Of a DNA stretch of 64,000 nucleotides, positions 12,401-21,900 are shown one piece after another. Under the pieces are notes generated by a model, which saw nothing but the letters and a program-made list of their open reading frames with translations, searched no databases and was not told where the DNA came from. The position numbers and the translations under genes are program-made. Numbering within the stretch: position 1 is the first letter of the stretch; each line of letters opens with the position of its first letter. Origin of the DNA: Crossaster papposus (taxonomy: Eukaryota; Echinodermata; Asteroidea; Velatida; Solasteridae); the NCBI GenBank assembly GCA_037893245.1, contig JBAIAA010000412.1:2542001-2606000 (forward strand), written 5' to 3'.

Positions 12401-15400
12401 GACAGTGCGCAGGAAGAGAAGGCCGATGCTATGAAACAAACGGCGCCCTCTACTGACTCCGTCAAAAGCAGCGAAGAGCCTCGCTCGCTGTTTAGGTATA
12501 AAGGCAATTAAGGCCTCGAGATGTACTGAACCAATAAATCACAAAATCAAATGAAATTGTTTTTGACAAACGTTTTGTGAGGAGAGGTTAAAGTGTCACG
12601 CTGCGAATTCGCAAATATTAACAGGATTCCCGAAGGCATGCTGGGAATCAGGAAAAACCTGGAAAATGAGTTTTGCTTTTTCCAGACAGGAAAAAAAGTA
12701 AGGGCATTTGTCAAAAGAAAATCCTTAAATCGGGGGAAAGTCCAGGAAATTTGGTTGGCGCAAAAGAGAAAGTGGTCAGTCTTGTTATATTTTGTCTCGT
12801 GGCCAAACAGCGTATCCACTGGATGATGGGCAATGGTGACTTTTTAGTCTGGAAATCCCTCTTTATCTCTCGCATTGACAAGGTCGACGTGTTCACTGCA
12901 ACAACATTGAGGACGAATCAAAGGAATTGTCCTACAATTTTCAAAATTCGTCAGAGAAAAGGTCAGGGGAAAAGTCTTCATGAAATAGTGGGAACCCTAG
13001 TTAAAAAAATTTGAACTCCGATGAATTTTGCAGCGAATGTTTTGCGACGTCAAACTCGCTTCGCAATAAAGTATAAACCTTTTAGAATTGTGAACGTGAC
13101 GTCTTTTCTTGTGCTCGCAGCCTACCGTACAGGATTGTCTTCGCCGTGGCTTCGGAGGACAGCATTCTTTTGTACGACACGCAGCAGATGATTCCGTTTG
13201 CGTTCATCTCTAATATCCACTACCACCAACTGAGTGACGTGACGTGGTAATTTGAAAGTATTGAATTGAGACATGTGACGAATGGATTCATACAATTTTT
13301 GATTGGTCACATTTTAGTTACCGAAATTTTAAAAGAAAAATATAAATTGTCTGAAATTTCGTGAATTGATTCATACAATCTTTGATTGGTCACATTTTAG
13401 TTACCAAAATTTTAAAAGAAAAATATAAATTGTCTGAAATTTCGTGAGCGATTCATACAATTTATTTAAAATCTTTAATCATCTTTATATATTTGTGTTC
13501 AAATTTAGCTTTTTTTATTTTTTTATTTATGGGATTTTTTTGTATTTTCTTCTTTTTAGGTCAGCCGATGGTCGAATATTGGTTGTTTCCTCAACGGACG
13601 GTTACTGCTCATTAGTGACTTTCGAGGAAGGTGAAATTGGCGTTCCTTACAAAAAAGCCGAAGTGGTTGCCCCGGTAACGGTGGGGCCAAAGGTCACCGC
13701 GCCAACTGGAGAGTCGTTTGCTAAACTTCCAACCAATCAAATTCTGCCCAGCCAGGCTCCAGCCGGCCAGATTCAGCCAGTGACCAATGAGACAGCGGCA
13801 GGGATGAATATTCATAAGGTGGCAGCCAATCGGGGAGGGAGTGTGCCCGCCGTTGCTAGGGTGGAGCCCAGGAGAATTGCTCTCACAACACTCGGCTCCA
13901 ACACTGCACCGAAGGCGACGGGGTAATTTAAGCTAGATTATAATGTACTTCCTTCGGTATTTTCTGGAATGAAACAGAAATCTTACTATAATTCCAGAAG
14001 TCTGTCTTGGTGTCCGGCTGTCTGCCTGTCGGGCTGTCGGGCTGTCTGTCTTGGTGTCGGGGTGTCTGTCTGTCTTGGTGTCGGGGTGTCTGTTTGTCTT
14101 GGTGTCAGGGTGTCTGTTTGTCTTGGTGTCAGGGTGTCTGTCTGTCTTTCGATTATCTTCAGAACTGGGCACTGTATGAAGTAAAAAATCGGCAGGTGTA
14201 TTTGCTCGGGACCCAAAAATGAACAGTGTCGAGTGTAAAATTGTTTGGATGAGCGGTCCTCCAAAAATTTACCAAAAGCAGCAGTTCCCGGTGGTCTATA
14301 CTATACCATGTCGGATGTATACGTGCGGGTCCAAGTTGTTTCTCAAATGCCAAAGGTCAAAAAAAGAAGGTTCTGAACAAAGATAGTTTCTAAATCTCCT
14401 GAGATCGCTGTCCTTTTCATGCACAGTATTCAACTTGCAAAACTGCTTTGATCACTGTAATCTGCCTGTTCCGAACAGGCTTCTGGGGGATCCTCCATGG
14501 CCTGCCTCCCATGGGATTCTCCTGGAAAACTGCCTAGAATCAGTCTACTGTTATACTTCTATACAATGGTTCTTCAATTCTTTTGAATCGTTCTCATTCT
14601 TTTCCTGTGTGATAGCTGTTTTTTCTGACTCCAAGTTTTTATATTCTCCACAGTTCACTCAATTGTTTTTTATATCTACCTATTGTTTTATATTTGTACA
14701 CATTCCCGCCGTGAATATGGCCACTGATGCCGGCACGGCGTTAAATTAAACCCAAAACTCACTCACTCTAAACAGGCATATATATGTATTGAATGGGCAC
14801 TAGTTGAATAAATGCGGAGTTTCATTGATGTCACACTGCTATTTTGAATTCCCGTCGTCCTGTACTCGTCATTTTCTTTTTTTCCTCTTTTAGAAGTTGC
14901 CCACAGCCGAGACGCATCGCGACCACCCTGCTATCTACTCCACCCTCTAGTCAACCTAGTCCGGGCAAGCAGATTCAGGTATCTGCCGGCCAAGGCGCCC
15001 CTAGTGGGCAAGCACTCCAGAAATCACCCCAAGGTTGGTCAACAATTGCGATTTGGGGTCCTGATAATTTGAGTAATTACCAATGGTGTATCCTACCTTT
15101 ACATCCACCCATTCCTGATAATTCAAGCAATTACCAATGGTGTATCCTACCTTTACATCCACCATTCCTGATAATTCAAGCAATTACCAATGGTGTATCC
15201 TACCTTTACATCCACCCATTCATGATAATTCAAGCAATTACCAATGGTGTATCCTACCTTTACATCCACCCATTCCTGATAATTCAAGCAATTACCAATG
15301 GTGTATCCTACCTTTGCATCCACCCATTCCTGATAATTCAAACAATTACCAATGGTGTATCCTACCTCTACATCCACCCATTCCTGATAATTCAAGCAAT

Positions 15401-16234
15401 TACCAATGGTGTCTCCTACCTTTACATCCACCCATTCCTGATAATTCAAACAATTACCAATGGTGTATCCTACCTCTACATCCACCCATTCCTGATAATT
15501 CAAGCAATTACCAATGGTGTATCCTACCTTTACATCCACCCATTCCTGATAATTCAAGCAATTACCAATGGTGTATCCTACCTTTACATCCACCCATTCC
15601 TGATAATTCAAGCAATTACCAATGGTGTATCCTACCTTTACATTCACCCATTCCTGATAATTCAAGCAATTACCAATGGTGTATCCTACCTTTACATCCA
15701 CCCATTCCTGATAATTCAAACAATTACCAAAAGTGTATCCTACCTTTACATCCACCCATTCCTGATAATTCAAACAATTACCAATGGTGTATCCTACCTC
15801 TACATCCACCCATTCCTGATAATTCAAGCAATTACCAATGGTGTATCCTACCTTTACATCCACCCATTCCTGATAATTCAAGCAATTACCAATGGTGTAT
15901 CCTACCTTTAAGTCACTTTTTCCACCTTGCAATAGTTGTACAACCGAGACGCATTCAGCTTACCACGTTATCGTCAATACCGCCAACCAATGAAGTACCT
16001 CCAACAAACAAAACCGCTACTGTATCGACAACTTCCACAACCACCACTATCCCACTACCCGCCGTAACTGAAGTGCAGCCTGCCTCCCCGGGAAAGAGAA
16101 TGGCAGAGCCAGTTAAGGACAACAGGGAGATGGAGGAGGCTGTTGGAATGCCACCAGGTGAAACTCCCATGGAGGGTGTAAGCGCGACCAGCGACAATAA
16201 CGATCAACTGAAAAAGTCTGACATAATTTCCTGA
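6423..16234 (+). CDS. CHAF1B: Chromatin assembly factor 1 subunit B (CAF-1 p60)
   Basis: Thirteen exons join in frame: 6423-6566, 7445-7577, 8456-8564, 9086-9189, 10334-10430, 10565-10652, 11211-11386, 11536-11660, 12369-12495, 13121-13246, 13560-13922, 14894-15033 and 15936-16234. The product has 676 residues (human 559). The first about 440 residues are a WD40 propeller with hallmark stretches [64 protein letters not shown] and [14 protein letters not shown]. The p60 subunit works with p150 and p48 to deposit H3-H4 behind replication forks and binds ASF1. The Pro, Thr and Ser-rich tail carries three PRRI motifs (residues 512-521, 534-543, 579-588) resembling ASF1-binding B-domain motifs; human has two similar sites. 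Exon 12 starts at 14894, but 14897 is possible. The exon 12 donor (G|GTTGGT) is weak yet is the only one giving the correct frame into exon 13. The acidic C-terminus ends at 16234. Confidence 0.95.
6594..6839 (+). repeat. 11-bp minisatellite bracketed by inverted repeats (CHAF1B intron 1)
   Basis: Eighteen tandem units run from 6637 to 6834: fourteen copies of GCGCCCGATGA, then four variants in which CCC is replaced by AAC. A 16-bp sequence, GCGATCTATCGTTCGC, at 6594-6609 is the exact reverse complement of 6824-6839. The array is only 28 bp from the exon 1 donor. The minus-strand open frame across it exists only because three 11-bp units make 33 bp. Confidence 0.95.
7200..7364 (+). mobile_element. 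TTAA-flanked MITE, family B, 5'-truncated copy
   Basis: The right half of family B is present: the segments around TATCTAGCGCAATCA, GGATGCCTACAATCAT and the terminus ending in TACCTTTAA. The left terminus AGGTAGGATACACC is not found, so the left boundary is approximate. It lies in CHAF1B intron 1, just upstream of exon 2. Confidence 0.6.
7742..7970 (+). mobile_element. MITE, family G, copy 1, left of CHAF1B exon 3
   Basis: This segment of about 230 bp is the reverse complement of 8690-8938 at high identity. Each copy also has its own inverted termini, with ATGTGACCGTC at one end and GTCGTGGATGGTCAC at the other. It lies in CHAF1B intron 2. A truncated SINE adjoins its right end. Confidence 0.8.
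7976..8118 (+). mobile_element. SINE fragment, plus orientation
   Basis: The segment containing CTTTGCGCCGAAATGGCAGC and CAGGGAGCTGAGATGGTA is the reverse complement of sequence within 40090-40210. It is therefore a 5'-truncated copy of the SINE family also seen at 4325, 34021 and 40033. It lies in CHAF1B intron 2, directly after a family G MITE. Confidence 0.6.
8205..8354 (+). mobile_element. TTAA-flanked MITE with telomere-like ends, family C, copy 1
   Basis: It begins TTAACCCTAACCCTGCCAG and ends GGAGGGTTAGGGTT, so its termini are inverted repeats resembling TTAGGG telomere repeats. The right target-site copy is altered (TTGT). Near-identical copies lie at 61405-61562 and 62693-62842 in RSPH3 introns. 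It has no coding capacity. Confidence 0.8.
8690..8938 (-). mobile_element. MITE, family G, copy 2, right of CHAF1B exon 3
   Basis: This is an inverted copy of 7742-7970 in CHAF1B intron 3. With copy 1 it brackets exon 3 (8456-8564), with arms of about 230-250 bp separated by about 720 bp. Its right end carries the terminus CGTCGTGGACGGTCACATATG-like sequence. Confidence 0.8.
9465..9537 (+). other. tRNA-like sequence (probable tRNA-derived SINE head or pseudogene)
   Basis: A clear D-arm and A box, TAGCTCAGTTGGTAGAGC, and a B box, GGTTCAAGCCC, are at tRNA spacing. The anticodon arm does not pair, the linker before the D arm is too long, and the acceptor stem overlaps the T stem. A functional tRNA is therefore unlikely. 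It lies in CHAF1B intron 4. Confidence 0.55.
10029..10254 (+). mobile_element. TTAA-flanked MITE, family A, copy 2
   Basis: TTAA target copies are present at both ends. The inverted termini are CCAGTTTGCGCCGG on the left and CCCGGCGCGAACTG on the right. It is the shortest full-length copy of the family, at about 226 bp. It lies in CHAF1B intron 4. Confidence 0.9.
10682..11072 (+). mobile_element. TTAA-flanked MITE, family B, copy 1
   Basis: TTAA flanks both ends. The inverted termini are AGGTAGGATACACCATT and AATGGTGTATCCTACCT. The interior has a short hairpin around 10876-10900 (CGATCGCC / GGCGATCG). Full copies also lie at 22403-22713 and 44745-45117. It is in CHAF1B intron 6. Its left-terminal segment of about 54 bp is the building block of the array at 15059-15911. 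Confidence 0.9.
11405..11453 (-). mobile_element. Solo terminus of MITE family B
   Basis: An isolated stretch, ATTCAAGCAATTATCAATGG followed by the terminus TGTATCCTACCTTTT, lies in CHAF1B intron 7, 20 bp after exon 7. It matches one unit of the 54-bp array at 15059-15911 and the left end of family B. No internal element sequence accompanies it. Confidence 0.75.
12026..12267 (+). mobile_element. TTAA-flanked MITE, family A, copy 3
   Basis: TTAA on the left and TTGA on the right, with inverted termini CCAGTTCGCGCCGG and CCGGCGCGAACTGG that match perfectly. It lies in CHAF1B intron 8, 100 bp before exon 9. Confidence 0.9.
13285..13466 (+). repeat. Tandem duplication, 83-bp unit, CHAF1B intron 10
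   Basis: Two near-identical units begin GATTCATACAAT at 13285 and 13368, followed by the start of a third at 13450. They lie between CHAF1B exons 10 and 11. No coding content. Confidence 0.9.
13998..14152 (+). repeat. 24-bp minisatellite, CHAF1B intron 11
   Basis: About four to five degenerate units are built on TGTCGGGGTGTCTG and TTTGTCTTGG segments, with a less regular first part. Because 24 is divisible by three, several frames on both strands stay open through it, producing artefactual Cys/Leu/Val-rich and Thr/Pro/Arg-rich ORFs. It starts about 75 bp after exon 11. Confidence 0.85.
15059..15911 (+). repeat. 16-unit 54-bp array derived from MITE family B terminus (CHAF1B intron 12)
   Basis: Sixteen head-to-tail units are counted by the core GGTGTATCCTACC. 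All are 54 bp apart except one 53-bp interval between units 2 and 3. Each unit equals the terminal segment of family B in reverse orientation (AATTACCAATGG, then TGTATCCTACCTTTA). The array ends in CCTACCTTTAAG, so the last unit keeps the transposon's own end. It fills nearly all of the intron between CHAF1B exons 12 and 13. As 54 is a multiple of three and the unit lacks stops in several frames, ORFs of 259 to 365 residues run through it on both strands. These are artefacts, and one runs into exon 13. Confidence 0.95.
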
Positions 16235-16389
16235 TAAATCTGTAAGACATTATTAAAAAAGATTAGATCTTGAAGGCATGCCTGTTTTCCACTCTCATGT
16301 ACTTGAGTAATGTTTTATTCAGCCGGAATATTTTGCACAAAATGTTCTTTGGAGTAAATACAAAATTGGTCTACGGTCAACAGAGGTGC

Positions 16390-17641
16390 TTAAAGATGGA
16401 CTACAACGAAAACTCACACATTAAATTTATTATCGGACCTTGTTTATGTTGTGTTCAGGTAACACTTTATTGTTACGGTCATGTTTTTCTCTAAATAATT
16501 TTGTTGCAATTTGACTGAAAAAATTAGACCTCGATTCTTCGATTTTGAAATTTCCCGCCCTGTACTGGTTCCCGGCAAAGATCCACTGAAAACCACAATG
16601 AAATCCACGATATAGTACCAGCGGACTTGTAAACCAGCGAAAAGTGATGACGTACTACCCATGAGCAACCGAGAGTAAACAAAAAACGCCATGTTATTCC
16701 GTGTGTATTATGTATGCGTTTTCATGCAGAGGCATGAAGTTTTTACGAATCTTTTTTTTATAGTGTATCACTATCAGCTACAATAATGCCAACTTCATGT
16801 GTTGTTGGTGGATGCACGAGAAATTGTTCGAAGAATCCAGAGATTCATTTTGTGCAATTTCCGCGGGATCCTGCGTTATCAAAGGAATGGGTGAAGTTCG
16901 TAAATATTACACGAAAGGATTTCACCTTCTGACATGTCTGACCTTCTCGGCAAGAAGTAGGCCTTTGATTTGTTCAGCACATTTTTCAGAGGACTGTGTT
17001 GAACCTTCAAGTGCTTTGAAAAATTCACTGGGATTGACAACAAAGTTTCGTTTGAAGCCTGGATCGATCCCCACATTGAAAGCGCCAAACATCGAGAGAA
17101 TTCGTACTACTACCACCAGGCCTACTGCTTCTACGTCGGCCGAGTCATCGGCAACCGCCGGGTCTGCCGTGGCCGCAGAGTCATCGCCTTCTCTCTCGTC
17201 TGGTGAGCTCCCCTCATCGCTAGAGCTGCCATCACTGTCCTCAGAAGTACCTCCACGAAATGCCTCTTCCTCATCTCTACTGTGGTCTTCCCAATACTCG
17301 CTGCTATCGGACATTTTTCGCTGTTTTTCGGTCGAAAATAGTTGTACCAAAATATAGCCTAGCTTGTCCGCTGTTATTCCGCATTGCATTGTACGGTAAA
17401 AATGCACGCACACGATCGACCCGAGTAAATCGTCATGGGTAGTACGTCACACACAAAGTATGAATTATTCATGAGTTAAGGGCTTTTGCTGAAACTGAGT
17501 TTTTCTGGGTCGTAGAACGCCGATCAATTTTGGTGTTTTTTTGCATGAAGGAACAAGTTTTATTGAATACTAATGATACATTTCTCGAACAAAAAAAGGC
17601 AACAAAGCCTTTATCATTATTCCGTTGTAGTCCATCTTTAA
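16390..17641 (+). mobile_element. TTAA-flanked DNA transposon carrying a THAP domain (Kolobok-like)
   Basis: TTAA at 16390-16393 and 17638-17641 flanks inverted termini AGATGGACTACAACG and CGTTGTAGTCCATCT. A second, internal inverted pair of 17 bp, TGACGTACTACCCATGA, lies at 16648-16664 and 17433-17449. Between the internal pair is a broken THAP-domain reading frame. TTAA duplication plus a THAP domain is the combination described for Kolobok transposons. piggyBac also uses TTAA but lacks a THAP domain. At 1.25 kb there is no room for a full transposase, so this copy is non-autonomous or decayed. It inserted 155 bp downstream of the CHAF1B stop codon. Confidence 0.75.
16786..17357 (+). pseudogene. 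THAP-domain protein, frameshifted
   Basis: From ATG at 16786 the first frame reads a THAP N-terminus: a first Cys pair (C5 and C10), then EIHFVQFPRDPALSKEWVKF, stopping at 16932. A second frame picks up at about 16935 with the rest of the zinc-binding C2CH module (ICSAHFSEDC) and the closing motif LKPGSIPTL, then a Ser/Thr-rich tail to 17357. No GT-AG intron fits between the halves, so a single indel has broken the gene, or the assembly has an error here. The antisense strand is open across 16922-17311 with an acidic frame beginning MSDSSEYWED; which strand was used beyond the THAP module is unclear. Confidence 0.75.
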
Positions 17642-18958
17642 ATACTGTGAGGTTATTCCATTAAAGGTATTTAATAAGTGTTTCAAATGCACTTTAATGC
17701 GTTTGGAAAATTGCTTGTATTAAGCACATCGATGGAAACAAACTTTAAAGCTGAACATGCCAATATCTCGATGAAATGTTATAAACAAAAGTTAGGTATT
17801 TTAACTCCAAATGTTGTTTTCACATATTTAAACATGTATTTTTTGTGTACATGTGCATAATAAAAATGCGGGTTGTCAACTCAAGTTCCAAAGTTTTAGT
17901 TTTATTAGCATACGATAAAAACATTTCACCATTTCTTTCTTCAAATTACGTCATTTACAAATTGTGTACGCCCATGAGTTAATGCATAATCTACTTGCAC
18001 AATTTGTTAAAAAATAGTGAGGAATTTTAAAAAGAAATGCAATAAGCATAACAAAATACTAATGTAAAATGTGTTTTGTTCAAAGGCAGCCTTTAGCCAT
18101 TTCATTCAGGTTCTACACTTTGGAAATTTACGCTTGTATAAAAGGGAATAAACAAAATCCTATGAAAGAATCAGTTTGTTTACAGGTTTCTACCAAGTCA
18201 TTGAAAGTAGAGTTGGTTCCTTGAAAATCAAGTGTTTTCTTTCTGCAAGCATTTTTTTTTTTTTATAAATCAAGTCGCCCTTCTCCACCCGCAACATATA
18301 TTTTGTCAAAACATTCGAATTGGGTGTACGCTAGAGATTTCGGACTTGGTTTAATTTTTGTTTTTTTAGAAATTAAAAAAGATAAACATTTTAATAAATT
18401 CAAACCTAATGAAATGTTGGACTTTATTTCCCTAAAAAAAAAATTCCTCCAAAGCCCATAATTTAAGACACAAAAAATATCCGATTTCCAGAGTTGTATT
18501 TGAGTCGCTGCAAGTCCAGTCATAAGTAACTGGTTAATCAATGACAAAGGAATGCTTTTGTCAATGCTCATTTGAATAGCTTGTGACTTACAGGGACTTG
18601 TGAAGTTGTGATGGACTTGACTACATCCCTGCCGATCTATATACATGTACCATGTTCTGTATCAACAGCTGTCGGAATGCTTGGCATTACATACGTACCT
18701 ATAATAAACTTGTACGTATATTAAAAGTATTGAAGAGGGTGCTCAACCTTCTTGGGAAGACTGGTACTTAGGGAAGACAAATTCACCCCCCTCCCCACAC
18801 CCCTTGCCCTCTGTCAATGGCTTGGACAGTTGATTTTGCATTTAGCTAGCACTCTTGTTGGTAACTGCCAACGATGCGGATTATATCCACGTGACCTGCA
18901 ACCCATTAACACTAATTCAACATCAAGAAATTATAAAATGTCTTGAAGCCATTTTTTT
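17642..18958. other. Intergenic region between CHAF1B and the minus-strand gene
   Basis: AT-rich spacer with no recognised exon. The two neighbouring genes are convergent here. A degraded foldback element of family F occupies 18490-18632. A plus-strand AATAAA-type hexamer occurs at about 17860 (CATAATAAAAATG), but it is too far from CHAF1B to be assigned with confidence. Confidence 0.45.
18490..18632. mobile_element. Foldback element, family F, copy 2
   Basis: It begins AGAGTTGTATTTGAGTCGCTG and ends near GATGGACTTGACTACATCCC. It is shorter than the copies at 4085 and 28300, with an internal deletion. Confidence 0.65.
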
Positions 18959-21900
18959 TTAGACCGCGACGAATCTCCGATCGTCGCTTCCAAAGGGAAG
19001 GCCCAGCGGCAAGGCCGGTTCCCAGCGGTCTAGTATCCGCACGGAGTCTAAATCCTCCTTGTGTCTTCGCCTTCTCTCCTTGCTTGTGAATCGCTCGCTA
19101 GGAAGAAGGAAAAAAACACTAAAGTTAAGTGCCGGGTACCAAGTCCCAAACAAAAGTGTGGACTAATCGTTGGGATTACCAGGCTAAACTGACCCAAAAC
19201 ATAAACACACATATAAACCAAAACCAATCTTAACTGTCCGACCCAAACCAATCCGAAAAAAAACCAACCTCAGTATCTGACTCGGCAAATCGTCCTATAT
19301 TTTACGAACACACTGTCCACTTTTTATCCCCCAAAACGTACCTGCATCACGTGATTTTTTTTTAACCATTGGTCAATAAATGAGTAACACTCCTATTAAC
19401 CAGTTCGCACCGGAGGACGTGTATACACGCAAAGTTTTCCCCAGATTATAAACGGATGATGCATAAACACGTCACGAGCAAGGCCGGAAATGTCTGTCAG
19501 CAGCGAGCAAGGCCAGAAATGCGTGGGTGTGCTTCCCGGTACCATCGGCCGGAACCCGCCTCGGATCAAGTTTCGTTAAAAATATTCCTGCGCCTCGGTG
19601 ATGTTAAAATAATCCCGGCACGAACTGGTTAACGTGACCTATCGATGGGTCTACACATTAGTTACCACTTAACAATTGCACGGTGGCATGGGGTAGTACA
19701 AACACAGTGGCTCTGCAATATTATTGTACCCCGTAAATTTCCAGTTTTTCACAATTTGACCGAGCCGACCCGAAAAATCGCAAGCGCGAAACCAACCTGG
19801 CCCAACTGTGCTGACAACAAAAACACGTCCGACCCAATACAATGTACAACATTTTGCCATTAAAAAAACCGAATGCAACTTACCAAGGGTAAGGCGAAAG
19901 CTCTTGCAAAGGAACAAATGTGTCATGCTTGTTCTTTGGTGAGCCACTGGGGTTAAACCAAAAACAAAACAAAAATGAAAATTGTTAGTCGAGATTAAAA
20001 AAAACAACCGTCTGAATAAGAAATCGTTCCATTCTGTAAAAATGAGTTTTGTGTATAAAGAAGCGGAGAGCAGCAACGTAAAATGTGTCCTATTTGTGAA
20101 CTTCGCATTTGTGCTTGACGGGTGCTTATGTTCTTGAGCAAGACAACTGCCTCAATTCGACCACTGTTTCTCAGAATAAAAGTACACTTGGTATTTTTCT
20201 GTAAAAAAACCACAAATCATATTGCACTGTTGTGGTTCGCCACTGGAAGGCTTGAATGAATGGAATAAGGAAAAATGTTTGAATGGTAATTAAGCCAAGT
20301 GCATTCAGATTCTGTGCAATCCGAACTTGATTTTTGTTCCTTTACACCCGAGGGAGTTAGAGTTAATTCGAGCGATTCACAACACCTAGAAGCTGCCGTT
20401 GGAGGCGCAAATCCTGCTATCCCCGCAGTGCATCATGGGAAAAAGTCGGCATCGGTTTTAAAAACAGTATTCATTTTGCATGAACTTATCATTTTTTACG
20501 TCTTTTGGGACGCGCACGATTAAAGTTTTGTTTTTTTCGGCAAATAAAAATGTTTCAATTAACGACGCTGCCGGATACATTTTCGTTTGTGTTAAACCTC
20601 GCGTGAACAATGAAGAATAGAAATTTCACTACGGTATGATATACGGAAGAAGTCGACCGTAAAGTTTAAAAGTGGCTCTTTTGAGTCAAACGCTTGGTGG
20701 CGCACTGCATTGTGAATCGCCCGAATTGAAGGTACAGTGATTATCATCAATAATTAGGTAAGTCGAGAAGGCCTATTGTCGGTATCAGCCAAACAACGAG
20801 GTAGTCTATCCCTTTTTATCGGAGCGCTAGACCAGGGAGATCAATTTCCGAGACGGAGCGCCACACCTATGTGCTACCTGTACGCTGGGTGAGCAGGGGG
20901 CAAATCGAACCGCGAACCGCGGACCTTGCGATCCTTAGTCTGATGCTCTACCGACTGAGCTATAAACCGTTGAAGTTAATTAGCTCACCTGAAGTTGACG
21001 ACGGGCCTGGTACAGCCAAACTTGTGAAACTTTGGCGAGTATTCTGATGCCTGGTAGGACTTGTCACCAGGTGACGCTTCGGGGAAGAACCCTCTCTTCT
21101 CAAATGTTGACGGCACTGTAGGAGACGGATGAATCCAAATCACAAGTAAAATAAAAAGTACCGGTGATTTTTTTGTTATAATAAACCTGGATCATAAAGA
21201 TTTTGTAATTAAACAGAGTTGAGTTGGTGATGCTTTTTGACTGTGAAAATGGCTCATGAAATCACCATGTCCCTCAGTTAGTTAGTTTGTTAGTTTGTTT
21301 AACCCTAACCCTACCTAATGCTACTTTTTACTACTAGTAGTAAAAAGTAGTATGCAGTACTCTCACTGACTTGTGTGCAATGCCTGTAGTAATTTTTAGT
21401 ATTTGGTACTTCACCCCTTATTGCACTCGTAGTACTTTTTAGCATTGGGTCCCTCTGCTTGCTGAGTGTGCATGGCCCATGTATGCTGTGTAAGGTGTTC
21501 TAAACTCTACAGCAACAATTGTCACTTGGGACACAGCAATGGGTCAAGGCTGGACTAACTGCATTTTTTGCCAGGTAAGTATTACTGACCTGTATTGCCA
21601 CTATTAGTATTTTGTAGTTGGCAGTATCTGTACTCTGTCAGTACACACCCAATCATCAGTCATGGAGAGACCCAATGCTACAAAATATTAAGTAGTATTC
21701 TGTAGTACGCAGTTCTTTAGCCCAAAGTAAGGCCTAGGGGGTTAGGGTTAATGTTCATAGTTTGGTATCCGGTCGTTTCATATTGCAAGACAATAGAGAG
21801 CAGAATATTTACTGTGCAGCTCATGTTAGTAATGTCCTGTATAAAAGATTGTAGGTGTGAACTCGAATTCGTTTAATTTCATTGACGTGGAGCTTCTGAG

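Noticed and set aside
13933..14264. Thr/Pro/Arg and Cys/Leu/Val repeat ORFs on both strands, and a CRISPR-like impression from the regular repeats
   Set aside because: It is a 24-bp minisatellite with no spacers, in an intron of a eukaryotic gene.
14844..16234. Very long ORFs (259-365 residues) on both strands over 15059-15911
   Set aside because: They are products of a 54-bp tandem repeat whose length is a multiple of three; only the parts at 14894-15033 and 15936-16234 are coding, as CHAF1B exons.
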